Source of the DNA: Thermanaerothrix sp034436175
GTDB lineage: Bacteria; Chloroflexota; Anaerolineae; Anaerolineales; Anaerolineaceae
Assembly: GCA_964427505.1 (NCBI GenBank)
Contig: CAYRUO010000004.1
Location: 1 to 64,000, forward strand
Length of the DNA stretch: 64,000 bases
Reading direction: 5' to 3'
The translations under genes were made by a program, and so were the position numbers. Positions 43,323-52,035 of this stretch are shown here, in pieces. Positions within the stretch are counted from its first letter, which is position 1. Each line of letters begins with the position of its first letter. A model generated the notes under the pieces. It searched no databases. It was not told the origin of the DNA and saw only the letters and a program-made list of their open reading frames with translations.

Positions 43323-45050
43323 GTGCCCGAGGACGTAAAAAGACTTCTTGTTTTTAGCCCCCAACCCGAATTTTCTGAGTGGCTTCGCCTTAGTTTAGAG
43401 GAAACCGGCCACTACCGGGTGAATCTCTGCAACGCCGCCTCAGAACTTGCCGACCTCCTTGCTCAACCCACGTTCGATATTATCATTGTGGATTTCCCCG
43501 GTAGCGACACCGATCTAGGCGAAATACTGGAACACTTTACCCAGCACTTTCCCGGTATTCCACTGCTACTCTTTCCACCTGAAAATGATCCCTACCACCC
43601 GGAAGTTGCCTCGATTTCGGCTTGGGCTTACCTCCCAAAGCCTTTCTATCTACCCGATTTACTACTGGCCGTTGAAACCCTTTCGAAAGGCGAGAAAATT
43701 CTCCCCCCACCTCCCCAGATGCCTCATGCGTTAGAAGCACTTCAGCAGCAATTGCAATCCTTCGTGGAACAGGAAAGTGTCCTTGCCGCTTGGGTGTTTA
43801 GTGCCGGGCGCCTGCTTACGAGGGTGGAGAGCCTTGAGAGCCCCTCGTTCCAGGATCTATTGGGGTGGGTAGAACAGCGATGGCAGCGTTTGCTCAGCGA
43901 TGGTGAGTGGCTGCGGTATTGGAAATCGGCAAGCCCAGGCGACGCACTATTAATTTATGCGACCACCCTCATTCCTCAGACACTGCTCCTGATCGCCGTT
44001 GCCGCCAGCCTACCCCCGGCTCTAGCCCGTGCCAAGGGGCGCACCCTGGCCACAACCCTCAAGACCTCCCCTTGGTTGGCTTCTGAATTGCTACTGGCCG
44101 AAGCCCAAACACCTTCCACAGAAACCCTCCCCACCGAGGAAATGGCCTCATCTAATGATCTTGAATCTTCGGATGACATATTAGTCAATATCTTAGATGA
44201 GGAAGCCTGGTTATCGGTCGAAGAAGAGGAAGGGGAAACCTCTCCTCCGGATTTAAGCCTGCTTGAACAATGGCTGAGCGAAGCCCCTCCCCCTAATCCA
44301 CCTTTCACCGTGTCAGAAGAAAGAGCCAACATTCAGCCCGACTGGCAGCCAGAAGCAACCTTTGCCCCTGAAGGCTCTCTCTCCACGACTCCCTCCGACC
44401 TCGAATCTGAGACCGAGGCAACCCCAACTTGGGAAATCGAAGCGGGCGAGGTGGAATTCGAAGCCACCGAAGAAGCCCATTTAGGGGCGTTCGAGCCACC
44501 GGCAGACTTTCTCGAAGCCCTGGCCATAGCCACCGAATCCCTGTCCTCCGCCTCACCCCAATCCGATTCACCCACCGCTAGTGACGAGGTTGAAACCTCA
44601 CCTTTACCGCTCAGCGTTGAGGATACCCAACCTCTTACCCTATCCTCGTCTGCTCCAGCCGTTGAAGCGAAGGATCTTCTTCTGAATTACACGGCTGTGC
44701 TGGTTACCTCAACCCCTAATGCGCTCCAAAACCCGCGTGCAACCACCGAATTAACCCGCTGGATGCCCCGCTGGTGCCAGCGTCTGGGTTGGACGCTTAA
44801 ACGCTTGGTGATCACTCCCAATTACCTGCTTTGGACGGTCACGGTGCCTTCATCAATACCCCCTCGCCATATGGTTCAGGCCGTTCGCCATCACAGTGCC
44901 TGGCGGCTTTTCCACCGCGTTGGCGAGGTTATCGCCGATCAAGCGCCGGAATCGTTTTGGGCTCCGGCGCATCTGGCGCTTGCCGGGGAATCACCACCAT
45001 CGAACGCTGAAATTGATGCTTTAATATCCCGTAATCGCCTTAATCCCTGA
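43323..45050 (+). CDS. Degenerate receiver fused to an inactive IS200-like (Y1/HUH transposase) domain
   Basis: A 575-residue three-part protein. Residues about 1-125 form a receiver-like domain: VDFPGSD holds the phospho-acceptor Asp and YLPKPF the Lys, but the acidic pair is replaced by SPQPE. The middle (about 130-240) is helical and possibly roadblock-like, followed by an acidic, Ser/Thr/Pro-rich linker (about 240-450). The C-terminus (about 455-575) aligns by eye with IS200/IS608 TnpA: VITPNYLLWTV for MPDHVHLLL, PPRHMVQAVRHHSAWRLFH for SPSEIVRILKGVSARRLFMK, and FWAPAHLALA for LWNPSYFVA. The HUH His and the catalytic Tyr are absent, so it is not an active transposase. GTG start; 12 bases before polA. 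Confidence 0.72.
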   Translation: MPEDVKRLLVFSPQPEFSEWLRLSLEETGHYRVNLCNAASELADLLAQPTFDIIIVDFPGSDTDLGEILEHFTQHFPGIPLLLFPPENDPYHPEVASISAWAYLPKPFYLPDLLLAVETLSKGEKILPPPPQMPHALEALQQQLQSFVEQESVLAAWVFSAGRLLTRVESLESPSFQDLLGWVEQRWQRLLSDGEWLRYWKSASPGDALLIYATTLIPQTLLLIAVAASLPPALARAKGRTLATTLKTSPWLASELLLAEAQTPSTETLPTEEMASSNDLESSDDILVNILDEEAWLSVEEEEGETSPPDLSLLEQWLSEAPPPNPPFTVSEERANIQPDWQPEATFAPEGSLSTTPSDLESETEATPTWEIEAGEVEFEATEEAHLGAFEPPADFLEALAIATESLSSASPQSDSPTASDEVETSPLPLSVEDTQPLTLSSSAPAVEAKDLLLNYTAVLVTSTPNALQNPRATTELTRWMPRWCQRLGWTLKRLVITPNYLLWTVTVPSSIPPRHMVQAVRHHSAWRLFHRVGEVIADQAPESFWAPAHLALAGESPPSNAEIDALISRNRLNP

Positions 45051-45062
45051 GGTTAAATCCCT

Positions 45063-47843
45063 ATGCCCCCAACACTGTATCTCATTGACGGTCATGCTTT
45101 GGCTTACCGCACGTATTTTGCCATTCTCAAAGGCGGCCAGCACTTGATGACCACCAAGGGCGAGATCACCACCGGCATCTATGGTTTCTGTAGTGTCCTG
45201 TTGCGTCTGCTAGATCAGGAACAGCCGGAATTCCTGGCGGTTGCCTTTGACACCGGGCGAACCTTTCGCAACGATTTGTTTGCCGATTATAAGGCCACCC
45301 GTGCAAAGATGCCGGATGAACTACGCCCCCAGATTGACCGCCTGCACGAAATGGTCGAGGCCTTTGGCTTGCCCATCCTGGAGAAAGAAGGCTACGAGGC
45401 AGATGACGTCCTCGGAAGCGTCACCCAGCAGGCTGTCGCCAGCGGCCTGGGGGTCAAGATCATTACCGGCGACCGTGACTTGCTTCAACTCGTCAATGAC
45501 CGGGTGATTGTCAACCTGGCCGGCAACAAACTCTCAGAAGCCAAGGATTACGGCCCGCAAGATGTGGTCGCCTTACTGGGAATTTACCCGTGGCAGATCG
45601 TGGACTATAAAGCCCTGGTGGGAGACACCTCAGATAATATCCCCGGCGTGCACGGCATCGGCGAGAAAACGGCCGTCGAGTTGCTAAAACAATTTCCCAC
45701 GCTGGACGACATCTATGCGAACCTCGATAAACTGCCCCCACGCATCCGGACGCTCTTGGAGAAAGGGCGCGAAGCGGCCTACCTCAGCCGCGATTTGGCA
45801 CGCATTCGCACCGATGTCCCCATCACCTTGGATTTAGAGCGTGCACGTACCCGTAATTTAGATTTCGCCGCCGTAGAGCAGTTTTTTCAAGAACTAGAAT
45901 TCCGCAGTCTGATCCCAAGGCTCAAAGCCCTCCAACAGAAAACGCCCCCGGCCACTGCGCAACTCTCGCTCTTTGGCCTGCCCCTTACCCAGATTGGCAC
46001 CCCCGCCGCACCTGAGACGCGTTATCACATTGTAGATACCCCATCCGCACTCGATGCCCTCTGCGCACGTCTGGAACAGGCTACAGAGATTGCCTTTGAC
46101 ACCGAAACCACGCATTTAGACCCACTGCGCGCCGAATTGGTGGGGATTTCCTTGGCCATGGAACCCGGTGAAGGCTACTATATTCCTCTGGGTCACCTCG
46201 GTGGCGAGCATCAACTGCCCTGGGAACTGGTGCGCGAACGCCTTCGCCCCTACCTAGAACACCCTCACAAGCCCAAAGTGGGGCACAACATGAAATACGA
46301 TGTGCTGGTGCTGGCCGAGCACGGTTTGTGGGTCTCCCCGCTGCGGTTTGATACGATGATTGCGGCCTGGCTACTCAACCCCGAAGGATACAACTTCAAT
46401 CTCAAGGGGTTGGCCGAATCCTATCTGGGAATTCAAATGACCCACATCGAAGAACTAATCGGCAAGGGCAAGAAGCAGCGTTCCATGGCTGAAGTTCCCG
46501 TGGAAATGGCGGCCCCTTACGCCGCTGCAGATGCCGAAATTTGCCTGCGTCTGAAGCCATTGCTCGAATCACGCCTGAAAGAGGTCAATGCCTTGCACTT
46601 GTTTGAAGACATTGAAATGCCACTGGTGCCGGTATTGGCACGCATGGAGCAGGCCGGTATTGCGCTGGATGTGCCTTTCCTGCGCCAGATGTCGCGAGAA
46701 TTGCAACAGCGAATGGCTGAGATCGAAACTCAGATTTTTGACATCGTCGGTTATCCCTTCAATCTTAACTCCACCCAGCAACTTTCACGGGCGCTCTTTG
46801 AAACTCTGCGCCTAGAGCCACCCGATCGGCGCAAACGCACCAGTAGCGGCCACTACTCAACCTCCGCCGAAGTGCTCGAAGAGATGCGTTCGGCTCACCC
46901 GATCATCGAAATGATCCTGGAATACCGCGAGTTGGCCAAGCTCAAATCCACCTATGTGGATGCACTGCCCGAGCAGGTCAACCCGAAAACCGGTCGTGTG
47001 CACACATCCTTCAATCAGACGGGCTCGGTCACCGGGCGTCTGGCTTCATCGGATCCCAACCTGCAGAACATCCCTGCACGTACCGAAACCGGGCGGCTGG
47101 TGCGGCGGGCTTTTATTGCTGCGCCCGGTAAAGTGCTCATCTCGGTGGATTATTCACAAATTGAACTACGCATTGTCGCCCACATTTCCGGCGATGAGGC
47201 CATGATCAACGCCTTTCTGGCCGGACAGGACATTCACGCCGCCACTGCCGCCGCGATTTATGGTGTGCCGTTGGATCAAGTGACCAAAGAACAACGCCGC
47301 CATGCCAAAGCGATTAACTTTGGTCTGATTTACGGCATGAGTCCTTATGGTTTGACCCGCACCACTGACCTCACCCTGGCCGAAGCCGAAAATTTTGTGC
47401 AAGCATACTTCCGCCAGTTTCCTCGGGTCAAAGACTATATCGAGAATACGCGGGCACTGGCCGCCCGCCAGGGTTATGTTGAAACACTGTTGGGACGGCG
47501 GCGCTACTTCCCCAACCTTAAGAATCCCCCCAACCCTGCCGTCCGTCAGCGTGAAGAACGTGAAGCCATCAATGCCCCCATCCAGGGAACAGCCGCCGAT
47601 ATTATGAAAATTGCCATGGTGCGCCTGCCGGCAGCCCTAGAAGACGCCGGACTGTCTGCCCGTCTGCTGTTACAGGTGCATGATGAATTGGTGTTAGAAT
47701 GTCCTGCCGAAGAGAAAGAGAGCACCGCGCGCGTGGTGAAAAACGTGATGGAAAATGCCTATACATTAGTGGTACCCCTTCTCACTGAGGCGCGCTGGGG
47801 CCTGAACTGGGGCGAAATGGAACCGTTCGAAAACATAAGTTGA
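45063..47843 (+). CDS. polA: DNA polymerase I
   Basis: A 926-residue family A polymerase with all three domains. The N-terminal 5' nuclease includes GDTSDNIPGVHGIGEKTA. The 3'-5' proofreading domain retains its acidic residues (FDTETTHLD, GHNMKYD and YAAADAE). The polymerase part shows motif A VDYSQIELR, the O-helix KAINFGLIYGMSPYGL, and motif C QVHDELVLE. It fills gaps in replication and repair. Phe in the O-helix is the normal dNTP-selective form. Upstream RBS GAGG. Confidence 0.98.
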   Translation: MPPTLYLIDGHALAYRTYFAILKGGQHLMTTKGEITTGIYGFCSVLLRLLDQEQPEFLAVAFDTGRTFRNDLFADYKATRAKMPDELRPQIDRLHEMVEAFGLPILEKEGYEADDVLGSVTQQAVASGLGVKIITGDRDLLQLVNDRVIVNLAGNKLSEAKDYGPQDVVALLGIYPWQIVDYKALVGDTSDNIPGVHGIGEKTAVELLKQFPTLDDIYANLDKLPPRIRTLLEKGREAAYLSRDLARIRTDVPITLDLERARTRNLDFAAVEQFFQELEFRSLIPRLKALQQKTPPATAQLSLFGLPLTQIGTPAAPETRYHIVDTPSALDALCARLEQATEIAFDTETTHLDPLRAELVGISLAMEPGEGYYIPLGHLGGEHQLPWELVRERLRPYLEHPHKPKVGHNMKYDVLVLAEHGLWVSPLRFDTMIAAWLLNPEGYNFNLKGLAESYLGIQMTHIEELIGKGKKQRSMAEVPVEMAAPYAAADAEICLRLKPLLESRLKEVNALHLFEDIEMPLVPVLARMEQAGIALDVPFLRQMSRELQQRMAEIETQIFDIVGYPFNLNSTQQLSRALFETLRLEPPDRRKRTSSGHYSTSAEVLEEMRSAHPIIEMILEYRELAKLKSTYVDALPEQVNPKTGRVHTSFNQTGSVTGRLASSDPNLQNIPARTETGRLVRRAFIAAPGKVLISVDYSQIELRIVAHISGDEAMINAFLAGQDIHAATAAAIYGVPLDQVTKEQRRHAKAINFGLIYGMSPYGLTRTTDLTLAEAENFVQAYFRQFPRVKDYIENTRALAARQGYVETLLGRRRYFPNLKNPPNPAVRQREEREAINAPIQGTAADIMKIAMVRLPAALEDAGLSARLLLQVHDELVLECPAEEKESTARVVKNVMENAYTLVVPLLTEARWGLNWGEMEPFENIS

Positions 47844-47876
47844 ATCCATTAATCACTAGCCGAGAACGAGGGAAAT

Positions 47877-50228
47877 GTGGCCGGGAATCGCGAACTTTAT
47901 CACCACGAAATGAACGAAGGGCATTCAGCCGCCTGGGACCAGAACTGGGAACTAGCCGCCCAGCACTACCGCCGTGCGTTGGAAGAATTCCCCGAAGATC
48001 CGCAGGCGCTCAGCAACCTGGGGTTAGCCCTTTTCGAATCACAGCAATTCGACGAAGCCCTTGTCATTTACCAGCGCCTGGCCACGCTTCAACCCGAAGA
48101 GCCGCTGGCCTACGAAAAAATGGCCCGCATCTACGAACGCCTGGGACGACTCAAAGAGGCCGTACGGCTGGGTCTGCAGGCGGCAGATCTCTATCTTAAA
48201 AACCGCGATGTTGAAAAAACCATCACCAGCCTGATCCGCGTCCTCAGCCTGCAACCCGAAAACCTGACCGCGTACAGTCGCCTGGCGCTTATTTACGAGC
48301 GTCTGGGGCGCAAGGCAGAAGCCGTAGAAGCCTACCTGGCAATGGCCAGCATCTTGCAGCAGACCAATGAGGTGACCAAGGCGATTCAAACTGTGCAGCA
48401 CGCCTTAGAACTACTTCCTGGTAGTGCCGAAGCCACACAAGCCCTTCAAGCCCTGCGCAATGGCACGCCGTTACCCAAACCCGCTCGTCCCCGTGGTGGT
48501 ACCGGGCCGGTGCGCCTGGCCGAGATTCTGCAAGCCGATACCGAGGATGAAGAACGCGCGCCTTTAGATCCAATTAGCGAAGCGCGTCAACAGGCATTGA
48601 TCCAATTGGCAACCCTATTGTTCGATCAAGCCGAACATGCAGCTGCCTCCACCCCAACCTCTTCACCACGACGGGGTCTGAGCGCCCTAGCCCGTGGCAG
48701 TGGGACGGTGCTTCCCACCAATCAGGCCGATCTGACACGGTTGCTACTTCATCTTAATCAGGCCATCGAATCCCAAACGCACGGCGATGATGCCCAAGCC
48801 TTGCAGGAATTAGAGCGGGCGGAAAAGATTGGGCTGGTGCACCCAGCCCTCTCGTATAACTTGGGGTTATTGCTGGCCGAACGCGACCCCGCCCGCGCTC
48901 TACAATACCTCTATCGTGCCGCGGCTCACCCCGATTTCGCCCTAGCGGCCTTCCTCTTGATCGGACGGGTGGCTTCTAAACTGGGCAACCTGAATGAAGC
49001 CGCCGTGGCTTACTTGCAAGCACTGCGTTTGGCCGATGCCCAAACCGTCCCCCCCGTTCAAGTAGATGCCCTGAACCAAACCTACGAGTCCATCATCGAG
49101 GCTCAGCGTAGCGAAAAAGACGCCCAAAAACTTAAGTCGCTCGGCGAGGCCATTGAACGCCAATTGGCGCAACCTGGCTGGCGCGAGTTACTCCAAAAAG
49201 CCCGCCAGCAATTACAACAACAAACGCCTGAAGCCACCTCTCCCCCCCCACTCGCCGAAATGCTGCTCGAAACCCGTAGCACACAAGTCATCGAAGCCCT
49301 AGAACACGTGCGTCGCCTGGCGGCTCAACACAAACTCTACTCGGCTATGGAAGAAGCCTTCCGCGCGTTAAGTTTTGCACCCACCTACCTCCCCTTACAT
49401 GTCCAAATCGGCGACCTGATGATGCAAAAGGGCATGACACAGGAAGCCGTAAACAAATATCGTCTGGTAGCGCGGTTATACCACTTGCGGGGTGAAACGG
49501 GTCAGGCGGTGAACTTGCTTCAGCGCAGTGTGCAGATGGCCCCCATGGAACTTTCGATCCGTCATTACCTCATCGAACTTTTACTGCACCAAGGACGCAC
49601 CGATGAGGCCGTCCAGGAAACCATGGCGCTGGCCGATATGCACTATCACCTGGCGGAACTTGATCTTGCCCGCCAGACATATTTGGAAGCCCTCCGTATT
49701 GCGCAGCAATCGCGTGATTACCGGCGTTGGGCACTGCTCATCCTGGGTAAAGTCGCCGATCTTGACCAACAGCGCCTGGATTGGCGTCAGGCGGTGAACA
49801 CCTATGAACAAATGCGCGCGCTGAAACCTGACGACCGTGATTTACGCACAAAGATTGTGGATCTCTACTTCCAACTCGAAGAAAATGCCGCTGCCCTCAA
49901 TGAAATAGACAACTATATCCATTTTCTCATCAGCGCTAATCGCATTGAGGATGCCATCCAATTCCTGCAGGATTTAATCCTCGAATATCCGACCAAAAAG
50001 CTGCTTTTGCGCTATCGCCTCGCGCAACTTTACCGTCAGATTCAGCAGGTAGATCACGCCGTGGCTGAACTTGACGCTGTTGCCGATGCCTACATTGAAC
50101 TCGGCGAAACCCAGCAGGCGGTGCGCATCGTGCGTGAGATCATTGCCCTCAATCCCCCCAACAAGGCCGATTATGAATTGGCGTTGCGTAAGTTATTGAA
50201 TAGTCTCCCACCCTCTGCTGGACGATAA
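47877..50228 (+). CDS. Large tetratricopeptide-repeat protein
   Basis: A 783-residue cytoplasmic protein made almost entirely of TPR units: about five at residues 15-190, a Ala/Pro-rich spacer (about 195-270), and further TPR blocks about 285-420 and 465-770. Each shows the typical W/L-x-G-x-A/Y pattern, e.g. ALSNLGLALFESQQFDEALVIYQRL. No catalytic domain is seen; it is probably a scaffold. GTG start at 47877, 33 bases after polA. Ends just before a terminator. Confidence 0.85.
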   Translation: MAGNRELYHHEMNEGHSAAWDQNWELAAQHYRRALEEFPEDPQALSNLGLALFESQQFDEALVIYQRLATLQPEEPLAYEKMARIYERLGRLKEAVRLGLQAADLYLKNRDVEKTITSLIRVLSLQPENLTAYSRLALIYERLGRKAEAVEAYLAMASILQQTNEVTKAIQTVQHALELLPGSAEATQALQALRNGTPLPKPARPRGGTGPVRLAEILQADTEDEERAPLDPISEARQQALIQLATLLFDQAEHAAASTPTSSPRRGLSALARGSGTVLPTNQADLTRLLLHLNQAIESQTHGDDAQALQELERAEKIGLVHPALSYNLGLLLAERDPARALQYLYRAAAHPDFALAAFLLIGRVASKLGNLNEAAVAYLQALRLADAQTVPPVQVDALNQTYESIIEAQRSEKDAQKLKSLGEAIERQLAQPGWRELLQKARQQLQQQTPEATSPPPLAEMLLETRSTQVIEALEHVRRLAAQHKLYSAMEEAFRALSFAPTYLPLHVQIGDLMMQKGMTQEAVNKYRLVARLYHLRGETGQAVNLLQRSVQMAPMELSIRHYLIELLLHQGRTDEAVQETMALADMHYHLAELDLARQTYLEALRIAQQSRDYRRWALLILGKVADLDQQRLDWRQAVNTYEQMRALKPDDRDLRTKIVDLYFQLEENAAALNEIDNYIHFLISANRIEDAIQFLQDLILEYPTKKLLLRYRLAQLYRQIQQVDHAVAELDAVADAYIELGETQQAVRIVREIIALNPPNKADYELALRKLLNSLPPSAGR

Positions 50229-50262
50229 AAAAATCGGGTGGAGATGACCCCACCCGATTTTT
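50229..50262. terminator. Bidirectional intrinsic terminator
   Basis: AAAAATCGGGTGG (50229-50241) pairs with CCACCCGATTTTT (50250-50262) around an 8-base loop, with T-runs in both orientations. It lies between the convergent TPR and rhodanese genes. Confidence 0.9.
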
Positions 50263-50277
50263 CTCACCACGTCTGTA

Positions 50278-52008
50278 CTACTTTACGACAGGTAATTGAG
50301 CAGCGATCCAGGCGTTCAGCCCACCGGCGAGGTTGCTGACATTTGAGTACCCAATCATCCGCAGTGCCATCATGGCTAGGGCGCCGCGATGACCGGATTT
50401 GCACACTACCACCATCGGCGTACTCTTATCCTGCGGCAATTCGCCTAAGCGGGCGAAGAGCTCGTTGACCGGAATGTGCACAGAGCCTTCAATATAGCCA
50501 TCGGCTTTCAATTCATCTGCGGTGCGCACATCCAAGACAAAAGGCTTATTCGCTTCACCCAGCGCTGCTTGTAGATCGGGCGCCTTGATAGTGTAGAAGT
50601 TTTCCGGCAAGTTGCTCAGAAAGTCATCCAATCCTTTGAAGAGCGCCTGATTCTTGATCTCCGGGGCCGTACCTGCGGCCGGCGCTACGGGCAAATTTCC
50701 GGTGACCACCGGCAAATTGGCCTTCTTCCAGGCGTTCAAGCCGCCACCCAGGTTGCGCACATCGGTATAACCCAATAGGCGCAGTGCCGCCATGACCAGC
50801 GCACCGCGATGACCCGAAGCACAGTAAATGACAATCGGCTGATCCTGAGCAGGGAGTTTGTCCAGATTCTTCAAAACCTCACGCACAGGAATGTGAATCG
50901 CACCCTCGATGTAGCCATCCTTCTCCAGTTCTGCGGTTTCGCGCACATCCAGCAAGAAGGGCGGCTTGTCAGCCAGAGCCGCATTCAGATCGGCCGCGGA
51001 GATGGCATAGAAATCTTTAGGCAGGTTGGTCAGAAAATCCTTCCAGGTCGCGTTCCAATCCACCGCGCCTTCGACAGGCAATTGCGCCGCTTTCCAAGCG
51101 TTCAGTCCGCCGGCAAGATTGACGGCCTCATAACCCAGCAAGCGCAACCCCATCATGATAATGGCGCCTCGGTGCCCCGAAGCACAGTAAATCACCAGTG
51201 GTGTGTCGGTGGGCAGTTCATTGAGGTGGCTCATGAACTCACTAAAGGGCAATTGAATCGCCCCCGCGATGTACCCTTCGGTTTCAACCTCTTTGGGTGT
51301 GCGTACGTCAATCAAGACCAACTTCTTGCCCTCAACCATATCGGCGTTGAGTTTATCCGCCTTGACGGTGTAGAAACCCTCGGGCAAGTTACTCAGGAAG
51401 TCATTCAGCACATTGTACAGGGCTTGATCTTTAATTTCCGGCGCCTTCCCGGCCTGAGGCGCAGGGGGCATCGAGCCGGTTACTACCGGTAAATTGGCTT
51501 TCTTCCAAGCCCCCAGACCACCTCCCAGGTTGCGGACGTTAGTGTAGCCCAACAGTTTAAGCGCGGAGAGAACCAGTGCCCCACGATGCCCAGACGCGCA
51601 GTAGATAACAATGGGCTGATCGGGTGCGGGCAACTTATCCAGGTTCTTCAGCACTTCGCGCACGGGGATATGCACGGCCCCCTCGATGTAGCCATCCTTC
51701 TCGATCTCAGCCGCCTCGCGCACGTCAAGCAGGAAGAGCGGCTTCTCGGCCAATTCCTCGTTCAATTTGACCGCGCTAACCGTACCAAATCCTTTTTCTG
51801 CCGGCAGGTCGGCAATCAATTGTGTCCATAATGCCGTTACATCCGGCTTAACCTCGACCGTGGGGCTAGGAAGCGGGGTTGGTTCCTGAGTGGGCGCTAC
51901 CGTCGGCTCAAGGGTCGGAGTGACGGCAGGTGTGGCAGGCGCACAAGCACTGAGCACCAGGCTGAGCACAACCAACAAAATGAGGGGTGTAGAAACCTTA
52001 CGAACCAT
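50278..52008 (-). CDS. Lipoprotein with four tandem rhodanese domains
   Basis: A 576-residue exported lipoprotein (lipobox LSAC, Cys22), a Pro/Thr-rich linker, and four rhodanese domains at residues about 75-175, 212-315, 332-435 and 470-575. Each has the CxSGHRG active-site loop, with catalytic Cys at 137, 275, 396 and 536, so all four look competent for sulphur transfer. Domains 1 and 3 are much more alike (VREVLKNLDKLPA shared) than 1 and 2, indicating duplication of a two-domain unit. Separated from the upstream cytochrome gene by 27 bases, on the same strand, so probably co-expressed. Substrate unknown; it could bind sulphane sulphur or selenium outside the cytoplasm. Confidence 0.9.
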   Translation of the reverse strand: MVRKVSTPLILLVVLSLVLSACAPATPAVTPTLEPTVAPTQEPTPLPSPTVEVKPDVTALWTQLIADLPAEKGFGTVSAVKLNEELAEKPLFLLDVREAAEIEKDGYIEGAVHIPVREVLKNLDKLPAPDQPIVIYCASGHRGALVLSALKLLGYTNVRNLGGGLGAWKKANLPVVTGSMPPAPQAGKAPEIKDQALYNVLNDFLSNLPEGFYTVKADKLNADMVEGKKLVLIDVRTPKEVETEGYIAGAIQLPFSEFMSHLNELPTDTPLVIYCASGHRGAIIMMGLRLLGYEAVNLAGGLNAWKAAQLPVEGAVDWNATWKDFLTNLPKDFYAISAADLNAALADKPPFLLDVRETAELEKDGYIEGAIHIPVREVLKNLDKLPAQDQPIVIYCASGHRGALVMAALRLLGYTDVRNLGGGLNAWKKANLPVVTGNLPVAPAAGTAPEIKNQALFKGLDDFLSNLPENFYTIKAPDLQAALGEANKPFVLDVRTADELKADGYIEGSVHIPVNELFARLGELPQDKSTPMVVVCKSGHRGALAMMALRMIGYSNVSNLAGGLNAWIAAQLPVVK

Positions 52009-52035
52009 GGTTAAGATCCTCCATTTGTCATAGAT

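Noticed and set aside
43323..45050. An intact IS200/IS605 insertion sequence
   Set aside because: The HUH and Tyr residues are missing, the domain is fused to other domains, and no element ends or tnpB gene are seen.
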